Shown here one piece after another: positions 48,301 to 56,827 of a DNA stretch of 64,000 nt; position 1 is the stretch's first letter; every line of letters begins with the position of its first letter. Made by a program: the position numbers and the translations under genes. A model generated the notes under the pieces. The model saw only the letters and a list, made by a program, of their open reading frames with translations. It made no database searches and was not told the origin of the DNA. Location: positions 1 to 64,000 of the forward strand of contig DF236982.1 of assembly GCA_000708835.1 (NCBI GenBank), read 5' to 3'. This DNA is from Klebsormidium nitens. Lineage: Eukaryota > Streptophyta > Klebsormidiophyceae > Klebsormidiales > Klebsormidiaceae.

Positions 48301-50032
48301 CAAACCCCGAGGAGGCCACGCAATTGTACTGGCTGGACCGGTACTACGAGGCCGCCCGCGCCACAGGCTCCGGGATCGAGCTCGACCCGCTGTCCAAAAA
48401 CGGCGGCGGCGAGACGGAAGTTTCGGACGGCGGTGCACATCTGCGTCCGGCACATTCTGGGGATGACGTCACCCGTGACGGGCGGTTCGAGGGGGCCGAC
48501 CGGCCGATGGAGACGCGGGTGATGATCTCGGACGGGCGGGGCGGGGGCTTGGCCGGCGCGGCGAGGGCTTTGGACGGCCAAAATGTACGTTCGGACGGCC
48601 GGGGAACGGGCTCGGACGGTCGAATCCTGGGCTCGGACGGACGACTGCTGGGTTCGGACAGACGGACTGCAGGCTCCGACAACCGGGTTTTGGGTCCCGA
48701 CGCCCGTAGCTTTGCAGCGGACGGCCGGGCGTTGGGTTTAGACGCTCGGACGCGGCGCGGGCCGATGTCCGAGAGCGAAATGGACCGGGTTCTCGTGGAC
48801 CAGGCGCTGCAGAGGAACGCAGTCCGGGGGAGGGGCGTCGACTTTGGGGTGGCGAGCGTGATGGAGGAGCCGGAGGAGGAGGAGGACGTGAGTGCTCACG
48901 TCAGCGCCTGCTGACGTCATCTGCCTCTGGTGGATCTTTTGCAGTGCCGCTCAGGGTGCTGTTCTGTAGACGACTACGTTTCTGTTTGGTTAGCCTTCCA
49001 AAGTTGGGCTTTTCAGAATCCTGCGACAAGGGGCTTTTCAGCATGGATCTGTATAGTCTCGCCACAGCTTTTCGAGCAAGCCGCAGTGATTATCTCCTTG
49101 GCTTGCTGATACTAGTGTCGGTCAACAATAGAAGTCCTACGGACTACTACTGCAGGCGGTATCAGAAACCCGTTGACCTCTTCCGTCGGAGTCGGCTTGA
49201 AAGAGTCGGTTCAAAAGCTACTCCGCAAACCTCCTCGGACACAGTGCACATGCGAGACCGTTGAAGCGCAACCACGAGTGGAAACAGCTAGTGTAAATAG
49301 GCGGGGGAAGGGAACCTGCACCGCTTGTAGCCCCCGATCCGTTCTTTCACTCCATACCGGACTTTTTTGCAGCCAAAAGAGCGGCAACTTTCGACACTTC
49401 AATAGGTTGCTGATCTCGCTTTTCTACTTCCCGCTGTGCAGGACTTTTCGCAGCCGGATCTGCTCCAACCGCACCCCTTCGGGCTCAACGCTAGCTCCGC
49501 CCATAACGACCCGTGGCCGAGTTTCGGTTCCATGCAGCGCGAGGGCGCCGGCCGGGCCGACCCGACGGGCGTCACCTCTATACGTTTCGGAAGTGGGCAC
49601 GCCTCAGGCAGGCCCGGCGGAAGCTCTAGAGGTCCCTGGGGCCTCGTCAGCGGGCAGGAGTCCGGTTTCGGGCTGGAGGAAGAAGCGGCCCCTCCAGCAA
49701 CAGGGCCTTTTGCGCGGTTGCATGATGACTTCGGGGCGTCGAGCGTCTTTTCGGAGAGGCGGCCGCGCGGTCGGTCGTGGGCAGGGAGCGGGAGCCTTAG
49801 AGGGTCGGGCTCGCAGGGCGGGTTTGGCAGGACGCGCGAACGGTCTAGAGGTTCCTGGGACGGGGAAGCGGAAGAGTCATTTGCGGAGAAAGGAGTCGGT
49901 GTAAACAACGAGCAAAGCGATTCCCAGGGGCAAAGTGGGCTGTGGCATGATGGGGAGGAAACGACCGGGGTGTGGGGAGAGGGCCAATCGGGAGAAGGCG
50001 AAGGGCGTCCGGTAAGGAGGAGCTTCAGCTGA
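39314..50032 (+). CDS. ATG9: ATG9 autophagy lipid scramblase, 11 exons, 1092 aa
   Basis: Multi-pass membrane protein of Golgi-derived vesicles that seeds autophagosomes and scrambles lipids. Exons 39314-39655, 40683-40897, 41899-42463, 43338-43517, 44289-44495, 44792-44869, 45436-45506, 46313-46423, 46990-47252, 48232-48887 and 49442-50032; 3279 nt, in frame throughout. Seen: DLDHFFARLYHYY and a helix (VELLTLGFTIVFSG) in exon 1; a helix VVYLAMFSAFWAFCFARFF in exon 2; SWPDLVDRVV, IMRKENY and LEWSLNWCILH then VSPFLVVFMLMYFF in exon 3; YVKQFPSPI in exon 4; ILAVSRSLITEEFTVFDP in exon 5; LFFEEMASIFITPFLLWF in exon 6; FDFAHHGNSKYGSPCDA in exon 8. The C-terminal tail (exons 10-11, about 415 aa) is low-complexity, partly a GSDGRxL heptad repeat, and makes the protein longer than the roughly 870-aa plant norm. 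Introns carry many junction copies. Confidence 0.95.
40470..40585 (+). repeat. Intronic copy of ATG9 exon 2 acceptor and start
   Basis: CTGATCTGCGCAG at 40511 is followed by GGGATCCAGGCCGCGGAGGA and on through GAGCCGTGCGACCTGGTGCG, matching the real exon start at 40683 (IQAAEAGHEPCDLVRE) for about 70 bp. Intron sequence before it (CCCGCTTCCTGA) matches too. Offset is 171 bp. Acceptor AG is intact. Confidence 0.9.
41018..41190 (+). repeat. Intronic copies of the ATG9 exon 2 end
   Basis: The exon end GCTGCTCGAAGTGCGCGACT recurs as GCTGCTCAAGGTGCGCGAGG (41018) and GTTGCTCGAGGTGCGGGACT (about 41152). The first copy keeps the downstream GGGTCAGCTT of the donor region. Confidence 0.75.
41657..41898 (+). 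repeat. Two intronic copies of ATG9 exon 3 start
   Basis: Real exon start at 41899: CAG|GCTGGGCGTGGGTGAGAAGG. Copies start at 41660 and 41779, so units are 119 and 120 bp. The first is nearly identical for about 65 bp (LGVGEKELQTMSSPDLVDRV). The second has lost one base in GGGTGAGAAGG and is frameshifted. All three keep CAG acceptors and a shared pyrimidine-rich lead. Confidence 0.93.
43053..43092 (+). repeat. Decayed copy of ATG9 exon 4 start
   Basis: GTGGATCATTTATTCCAGTG then GCGCTTGAAC resembles the real start TTGGATCACTTATTCCAGCG then ACGCCTGAAC at 43338. Offset is about 284 bp. A fainter GCAGTTGAATCA at about 43204 may be an intermediate copy. Confidence 0.75.
43600..43842 (+). repeat. 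Two copies of ATG9 exon 4 end with intact donors
   Basis: The exon ends AAVLLGVALLDESLLEAQ|GTAAGT (43517). The first copy (ends about 43682) reads RAAVLLGVALLDESLLEAQ|GTAAGT with no frameshift. The second (ends about 43833) is shorter (LGVALFDAARGPS in one frame) but still ends GCCCAAGTAAGT. Units are about 165 and 151 bp. Confidence 0.92.
45500..45800 (+). repeat. Tandem segment in the intron after ATG9 exon 7
   Basis: CACTTTTCCCCTCTCCTCCC..GTGCTTAAAGCTC..AGCATACAAC is followed about 155 bp later by CACTTTCCCTACTCCTCCGT..CACTTCTTAACGCCTCACAG..CCTACAAC. An AACGTCGATGGAT doublet follows near 45779. Confidence 0.6.
48590..48750 (+). repeat. GSDGRxL heptad repeat in the ATG9 tail (coding)
   Basis: Around nine imperfect 21-bp units encode variants of GSDGRLL / GSDRRTA / GSDNRVL / GPDARSF. 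The tract is polar and disordered in look, rich in Asp-Gly-Arg. It lies in exon 10, outside the conserved ATG9 core. Confidence 0.85.
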
Positions 50033-50934
50033 CGCAGATGTAGATGCAGAGCTGCTGATTGTTAGCGTCAGGACAGATTTCGACGCTGAGCTTTGCCCAC
50101 TGATAAATTCATGTCAAAGTTGCAGTAATGCCAACGGTCAATTGTACAGAGTAAGTGCTTATCATTGGTAATTTGTAGTGCAGGGGATATCACGATGACA
50201 GAGAGCACAATTTGTGCTCGTACACAGAACTTGCTCACACTTATGCACAAACGGATGCTTGATATGGTGCACATCGACTGTGTCTTGAGACATCCGAGGC
50301 CCACAATTCTAGGCCGTTGTCGTTCGCTGATCTGAGAAGACGTCTGATCAATCCTGTTGGCAACTCGCATGTAGTCTAGTTTGCAATAGCAGCTGTCCAG
50401 ACCGAATGTTGTTGTTGCATGAGCTGGCCGGAACCGTCTGTGAATGATTTCAGCTTTGTCAAATCAAGTGAATGTGTGCGGTCGAATGGCCAACTAGCTT
50501 CAGATCCTGATTGCATATGAACCGGTGTGCATGGACAATATGGTCTGACGGGTTTATATTGCAAATATTATTTAGGTATTTTGTACAGGCTACACCCCGA
50601 CGATAGTCATTCATGAAACTGCAGCGATGCGCACGTTCACCTACATGCTTCTCATGCAATTGCCGCTCAGCGTAAATACAACTTAGGAACAGCTGATGGT
50701 TTCTTTTGGTATATAGCCCAGATCGACGCAACCTTTTGAAGGGCCCTGCTGGCCATGGCCATCAAACTCGGGCTCCTCCACCATTTTCTGGCGCCCACTT
50801 CTGCGCAGCCCGAGCTAGCTGATGATTCAGCGACCTGAAAAGATGCCGCTTTTACAGCATATCGTAGTACGATATTTTTGACCCGACTCGGTGGCAGCAC
50901 ATGAGGCTTGGGGGATTTCCCGAGTGGCTAAGGG
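50033..50934. other. Intergenic, no gene seen
   Basis: 3' of ATG9. No open frame with features. A tRNA-like D-arm fragment near 50917 is not supported (see rejected). Confidence 0.5.
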
Positions 50935-51361
50935 TAGACTTACATTGGCACGGTTACTGTTGAAACTTAACTGCAACCGGACCGCACATTGGCACCGTTA
51001 CTTTTACTTACGGTTACTTCATCGATCAACTCGGTCGATTCTTCGGAACCCCCCGCGATTATCTACCAACGGCACCGTTGGCCCGCCGAGACGGGTTGGG
51101 GCCAACGGCGCACCGTTACTTCATCCGGGCTTGCCGCGTGGGGGGAACGAATGGATCGGACGGCTCGGAAGCCTGGTCAGTACACTCTCAGTACCCAAGA
51201 TCTACATGGTACAGTACCGTCTGATCCGAAATGTGCAGATTTGCTCCTTTCAAGGGGCTACGTTCGGGTGACCGGCCGAGTGCTTTCGCGCCAAACTCGA
51301 AGTAACCGTGCCGTCGGAAAAAGTTGCTACAAACCCATGTACCCGTGCCAATGTAAGTCTA
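50935..51361. mobile_element. TA-flanked terminal-inverted-repeat element (MITE-like), element 3
   Basis: TAGACTTACATTGGCACGG at 50935 is matched by the inverse CCCGTGCCAATGTAAGTCTA ending 51361. TA at both ends serves as target duplication. Inside, CACCGTTACTT and GGTTACTT units recur. No transposase is seen in about 427 bp, although open frames run through. Confidence 0.82.
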
Positions 51362-52390
51362 CTCTAAGCCTGGCCGGGTGCATGCATGATGGGGTGGAGG
51401 GCGGAGAATCAGAGACTCGGACGGTCCTCGCGGAGGAGGCGGCCGAGACTCCGCGGGACCGCCCCGAAAACGGAATCAATCATTGCTTCGACCCTCGAAC
51501 TCAAAAGTCCTGCCATGTGGCCGGCTGCAATTGGCCGCTGCGTTCCGTAGCCAAACCGACAGCTAACTACAGCGTACATACTATAAAGAGAATGGCCACC
51601 TTACTCCGGAGTCGGGTTTCATGCCAAGTTAAGGTGCCGGGTCATCTGGCTAACCAACTCTTCTGCTAACCAGCTTCTGCTCAGTGGTCACACAGAAGTG
51701 GGGTCAAATAATGTGCTCAAACCTGACACTTCTTTCCGGCGTTTCAAAGTTAAAATTTTGTGGGTTACAGCTAGTTCCGAGCAACCTGCTAGTTTTAGTG
51801 AAAGTATTAGTGTAACTTAGTCAGTCTGTTTGTGAGTGAAATTAGTCTAAATTAGATGACACTAAAACTAGCAGGTTGCTCGGGAGAAGCTGTAGGGGAG
51901 ACCGCCCCACACAACTTAGTATTAGCATAGCCTTAAATGACCAGTGGTGTACATCTTAGCTGCTGTTAGATCGGAAGCTGGACGGTGTCGATGCTTTGAA
52001 TTTTGATCTAGGGTGGGGTGCGCTTCAAGTCAGGTGACTTTGTGGTCAACGAAGTCAATGGTAAAGGATTTCGACCAATCACAGAACGAATAAAATGTGT
52101 CATTACCGGGCGTACTCAAGATGATAATAAGGTGTCAAATTATACTACTTTCAAGGGAGTGCTTGAGTCCTGACTACTCAATGCTCATGAATCATCGCCC
52201 CAGCTGTGGCCAGCTCCTTGCAGACGCTCTTCAAGCGAGCCGCCCTTCAGTTTTTTCGCACAGTGGCATGAGCTCAGCACGAGCACCAGCAGTCCTGGAG
52301 ACGCTAATGATGGCTCCAAGCCTGAGCACGGGTCCTGCTGTGCCTCCATCCCGCATTTCCACCAGCAGAGCAACCCGCTCAACAGCACAG
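51362..52390. other. Intergenic region upstream of the secreted protein
   Basis: Holds an imperfect inverted repeat: TCCGAGCAACCTGCTAGTTT (51776) against AAACTAGCAGGTTGCTCGGG (51866), about 18 bp paired with a spacer of about 70 bp. The region near 52390 is presumed promoter and leader of the next gene. Confidence 0.5.
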
Positions 52391-53116
52391 ATGCCCACAT
52401 TCCTCCTGCTATGGGGAGCCCCTCTCCTGTTACTCTCCATTGTCTCTGTCACCTCTGCGCAGGGCCTTATTGCGGTCCCTCCCACCTTGACGCCCGAGCT
52501 GGGCTTCTATTACCTCAACAAGCTCAGGCTGACACAGCCAGGGATTGAGTTCTACTCAATCTTGTTGCAGCGCAATAGTGCCCGCGTCAACGCCTACGTC
52601 CAGGTCAATAATCTTTTACAAACTGACACCCCCAAGGGAGCTGCGGCCAAGAGTTCTTCCGTGCGCGCGGTTTACACCGCAAACACACTTGGGGGGAAGG
52701 TGACGATTGAGAGCTTCTACCGGCTGCTGCGCTGCGAGGACGACGGGTGCTTTGGGATCAGCAGGGTAGTTGTGGCGGAGGTGGACAATGGGCCTAACAA
52801 CCGCACCTATCCCATGATTGTGGTCAAGTCAACCATGGGCAACACTTCTTGGCTGCTTGGCGCTCCGCAAGGCGCTGTCAAAATTCTTCTTGACACCGCC
52901 GGCGAGCGCTCCTACACTGATCCCTTGTACAAGAGCTTTGCGCTGTACCACAAGCTGGTCAAGCGCCCCGCCCCGTGCAGCTCGGCCCTCCCCATGACCG
53001 GCGCGGGGGCGCTTTCGGAGTTTTTCGGGTTGCCAGGGTTCTCGTGCATCCAGTACCAAAACATCACGGTCATAGTGGGGGCCAGCGCGAGCAGTATGGC
53101 CGCCGTGATGCTTTAA
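52391..53116 (+). CDS. Secreted protein of unknown family, intronless, 241 aa
   Basis: The frame is open from 52097, but I place the start at Met 52391. There the sequence MPTFLLLWGAPLLLLSIVSV ending SAQG is a textbook signal peptide with a clear cleavage site, whereas the extra 98 upstream residues are polar and unlikely to precede it. The mature part is well-behaved coding sequence with five cysteines (LLRCEDDGCFGI, PCSSALP, FSCIQYQN), one possible N-glycosylation site in each of NRTY, NTSW and NITV, and a C-terminus rich in Ala/Ser (IVGASASSMAAVML) that might be a GPI signal, although it lacks a classic long hydrophobic end. I recognise no domain. Extracellular role inferred only from the signal peptide. 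Confidence 0.7.
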   Translation: MPTFLLLWGAPLLLLSIVSVTSAQGLIAVPPTLTPELGFYYLNKLRLTQPGIEFYSILLQRNSARVNAYVQVNNLLQTDTPKGAAAKSSSVRAVYTANTLGGKVTIESFYRLLRCEDDGCFGISRVVVAEVDNGPNNRTYPMIVVKSTMGNTSWLLGAPQGAVKILLDTAGERSYTDPLYKSFALYHKLVKRPAPCSSALPMTGAGALSEFFGLPGFSCIQYQNITVIVGASASSMAAVML

Positions 53117-53176
53117 GCCCTTGAACATCCATGGTTAAGGGCTGATAGAGAATGGTTATATGTCCAATAAGCAGAC

Positions 53177-53614
53177 TTGGGCGGTAACCAGCCCCAGAAC
53201 AAGGTTAAGCCGGGTTATTTGTCCCTTAACCAGAGATTCGATTTGGTAACCCGCCTGGTTAGGAGCCAGAGCTTTCTGTGCGCGAATCCCCAGGGGAGTG
53301 AAAGTGTTGTCGTCTTACGAATCCAGACTATTTGCAAGTGCCGGCTTTTGTGTGAAGGCCGGGCGCCTCATGCGGATAGCCTGTCGCTTCTGGATGTTTC
53401 AAGCGAGGTGCTTTGTTTCCCGGGAATGGAATTCTGGGCGCCCCTGCGCAAGCTAGATGGCACTCGGATCCCAGTGACGGTTAAGTGGCTCGTCAAGGAG
53501 ATCCCAGATGCTTTGTTCTCACGCCCCCTGCCACGTGGCTCGCCCAAGATTGCGGAGGCTTGTCGAGCAATACTCCTCGGACGACCCCACATGAGAGCTT
53601 TTGCACTGAACTGA
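53177..53614 (+). CDS. Uncharacterised open frame, up to 145 codons
   Basis: The second half (FPGMEFWAPLRKLDGTRIPV then TVKWLVKEIPDALFSRPLPR) looks like real protein in residue composition, but there is no domain I recognise. The start is uncertain: the first ATG lies in repetitive GGTTAAG-type sequence. It may be an exon of an unseen gene, or chance. Directly followed by the tandem array at 53631. Confidence 0.25.
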   Translation: MGGNQPQNKVKPGYLSLNQRFDLVTRLVRSQSFLCANPQGSESVVVLRIQTICKCRLLCEGRAPHADSLSLLDVSSEVLCFPGMEFWAPLRKLDGTRIPVTVKWLVKEIPDALFSRPLPRGSPKIAEACRAILLGRPHMRAFALN

Positions 53615-53630
53615 TACCGCTTGAGTTGTG

Positions 53631-54330
53631 ACCAACTTCTAGCCGGACTTTTCAGGGACAGGTCATCTAGACCAAAGCCTAACCACGGCCAGTTGACCTT
53701 TGAATCGCCTTGTGCCAAGAGAGTTCTTCGTCTGGCACGCCTCTTCGTGTGAAAGAATCGGTTTACCAGCTTCTAGCCAGACTCTTCGGGGGAAAGGTCA
53801 TTCAGACCAAAGCCTAACCACGCCCGGTTGACCCTCTTTTTCGCCCTGTGCCAAGAGACTTCTTCGTTTCGCTTGTCTCTTCGTGGGAAAAGAAATGATT
53901 CACCAACTTCTAGCCAGACTGTTCGGGGAGAAGGTCATCTAGAACAAAAACCTGATCACGCCGAGTTGACCCTTGATCGCCCTAGGCCAAGACAATTCTT
54001 TGTCTGCCACATCTCTTCGTGTGAAATGATATGATTTACCAACTCAGTTAGCCAGACTTCTCAGGGAGAAGGTCCTCCAGACCAAAGCCTAACCAACGCC
54101 CGGTTGACCTTTAATCGCCCCGTGGCAAGAGAGTTCCTGATCTGGCATGTCTCTCGGTGTGAAAAGAAACGATCTACCAACTCTTAGCCCGACTCTTCAG
54201 GGAGAAGGTCATCTAGACCAAAAGCCTAATGAACGCCCGGTTGACCTTTAATCGCCCCGTGGCAAGAGAGTTCCTGATCTGGCATGTCTCTCGGTGTGAA
54301 AAGAAACGAATAACGTCCAACATCTCTCTT
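53631..54330. repeat. 136-bp tandem array, five copies plus a remnant
   Basis: Units start at about 53631, 53765, 53902, 54038 and 54176 (ACCAACTTCTAGCCAGACTC type) and share GAAGGTCATCTAGACCAAAG, CCTAACCACGCCCGGTTGAC and a TCTCTTCGTGTGAAA end. Units 4 and 5 are almost identical over their second half. A remnant of the unit's end (ATCTCTCTTCGTGAAAA) abuts the exon at 54342. It is the same arrangement, array then exon, as in PCH2 and in the gene at the right edge. Confidence 0.9.
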
Positions 54331-54341
54331 CGTGAAAAAAG

Positions 54342-54676
54342 ACCTGCGTGTTGCCACTGGTAGGGAGGCCGTCGAGAGCCGGCTCGGGCACGAGGTCTTG
54401 CACGGGGACAAGGACCTGCTCGTCCAATGGCGAAGCGCGGACAGCCTGGTGTACGACATCCTCCACCCTCGGAAGGTCGTCGAAGCGGCGCAAGCCGAAG
54501 AGCTGGAGTTTGTGCGCCTCAACCTGGCTCACACCGCGAGTGACGCGTGGGCGCCGTTCTCCCCGGGGGTGGCGAAGAACACTGCGCCACCGCAAGAGCG
54601 TTCCGCCGTGGACCTGAACCGGGACGGACAGAACGCCCGCGTGCCTGATCTGTACGGATTCTTGAAAACGTTTTAA
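54342..54676 (+). CDS. Terminal exon of an unidentified gene
   Basis: Open from an AG at 54340-54341 to TAA at 54676, with no ATG near the start, so it is read as a spliced last exon. Residues such as HEVLHGDKDLLVQWRSADSL and YDILHPRKVVEAAQAEELEF look like a soluble alpha/beta protein. The tail DLYGFLKTF is compact. I do not recognise the family, and upstream exons were not found with confidence; the frame at 53177 may or may not belong here. Confidence 0.4.
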
Positions 54677-56827
54677 TGGTAAGGGGGTCCTGGATCCTGC
54701 TAACAGGGAGCATGAACGGCGTACTGGGGTAACCCGACGTGGTTTTCAAGCTTGTAAATGTTTGGCCTTAACACGAACTTTATGAAGCGGCGACTGTAAG
54801 CTCAAACGTCGGCTGTGGTTCAAACGAACTTTCTCGATCATATCTCGAATTTACGAGCCGCCCGACTTGCAGAATAGGTTATTCTCTGGTCTTTGGCTTC
54901 TCCGATCAGTCAATCTCGTAGCGAAAGAGCATCCGCCCCGACACGAAGGTAGACATCACTTCTGAGACTTTGTTTAGAAGAAAAGTTGGAAGGGCGCCGC
55001 ACTGTCCCCTCAGGTTTCGAAAAGTTGATAAGCTACGTCGCTTCAGTTTCTGTCTTGCAAAAGTCGATTTTGAAACTTTTTGATTGCGAAATGATCGATT
55101 GCAACAAGGGACTTCGATCTACTCTTGCAGCAGGCTGGTTGAAAGGCGCAGCACAGGGTCCTGCTTGTCAGGTGCGACAAAGTCACTGGCTTTGCTTACG
55201 AACTAATTACCAACAAGGCAGGATCAAAGGACGGGTTGTTTTTAATCTCAGGAAGGTTGAAAGCGAGCACGTGAGGGTCTGCAATACGGGTTGTGGGGCA
55301 CGTATTAAGCAAAAACGTGTTCGTGTGAGGGCGAGTCATTCAGGCTGAGCTCAAAAGGGTGAGCGTTTGGAGCCACTTTTCAGTAGCCTGACGGTCCCCT
55401 TCCAGTTCAGGAACAAGAGCCCCTCTTTAAGAAGCACAGTGCTCCAAATCTGGAGACGCTCGGGAGCGTTTACGAGCTTGGGTTAGAGCCCATTCTCACT
55501 CTGGGTTCCAGCCATAGCCCCCGCTCAGTGTGTACCCGCTGATGCCCACGCTTCGGCAGTTCCCCCTGGGAAGTAAAGCCCAAATGCAGACACCTCGATC
55601 CTTTTGCAGGTTGATAGCCGGGCTGGACAAACGCGTTTTTCTGGGGGGACGAAGACGGATCAGCGTGGGCTAGTGCTTAGGGGTTAAAATATGACAGAGA
55701 TCTCAGATAGGACTTGCAATCCTGGGAAGAGGAGGAGGGCCTCGGGCATTGAATCTAGTAACTTAAGATTCAGTCCCTTATGATGCAGGGAAGAAAAGCA
55801 TTATGTTGAAGTAGCACCAGGCCCGTACATGTGCTTTTGGCACTATGACGACAAGCTCTTGGCTAGCGGCGGTTAGCATACTAGCTGTTTTACCAAACTG
55901 TAGTGATAGAACTGGTCCGGTCGTGTTGGTATATCTGGTCAGTGTAGTCTGTCGCTCTGACAGAAGGGTTGGACAGGAGTCGGCTCCACTAGGATCGTCC
56001 TCCTCTTTGGTGCTGCGCCGGACGACTGGTCGACACAGGAACGTGCTTGGCAGATCGAAAGGGCCACCAAAAACGCCGCCAAAAACATAAGAAGCAGCCT
56101 AAGAGTTGAGCCCACCTTCTCAACTTCGATCCGAATCGACCTATAAGTCTCAGCTTATGTACCATGACATATTGCAGCTTGCCCCCATGCAACGTCGCGA
56201 TCATGACACGGTGCGCGTCATCGTTGCCGGATCGACATGCATCAGACGGTTGATTGAAATTGCGGCCTTCTGCCATCATATTACATGTGCGACGCAGCAC
56301 GGTGCGCGCGCTTCATTTGCATAATAGTACGAGCCTGTTCGACGAAATTCGTCACCATAATCGGAACGTACGCTGTGAGTACGGGATTAAAGCTCTCATG
56401 GGTATACCGCGTCTACGATCACATTGGTTTTATGCTGTGCGCGCGCCATGGCGGCACAAGCATTTCAACCCTTCCTTCCTGAGCTAATGTTTGTACTACG
56501 TTCTGAACGCTCAATCTCAAAACAGGCTGAAGGCGGATGGGGCACAGGAAGCCGGCGCGACTAGGACGGTTGCAATTTGCACATGCTCTGATGCATGTAT
56601 CTGACCATGGAGCCATGTGTGTAACATTCCTCGGAACGGAACCGCTGATCGGAATTGGCTTTTCAAAACTAATGTGATCGAATCAAGTTATCCATTGAAG
56701 ATCGACACCATACAAATGTAAGCAAGCCTCTAGATCAGACGGGTTTAAACGGATCGGGCACGGCATCAGTAAATTTACTGTACAAAGGAAAAAACAAGCA
56801 GTGCGGCCTGCCCTTGCTCTAAAGAGC
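54677..56827. other. Intergenic, no gene called
   Basis: Several overlapping short frames on both strands, none with a domain. A retroelement or pseudogene fragment cannot be excluded. The end near 56827 is the NDUFB8 3' UTR side. Confidence 0.45.

Noticed and set aside
49399-49908. 169-codon open frame on the minus strand
   Set aside because: Antisense to ATG9 exon 11.
50917-50945. tRNA-like D-arm (CCGAGTGGCTAAGGG)
   Set aside because: No matching anticodon arm, T-arm or acceptor stem follows; it abuts the end of element 3.
53631-54330. CRISPR-like array
   Set aside because: Units are long, diverged and contiguous without unique spacers; the genome is eukaryotic.
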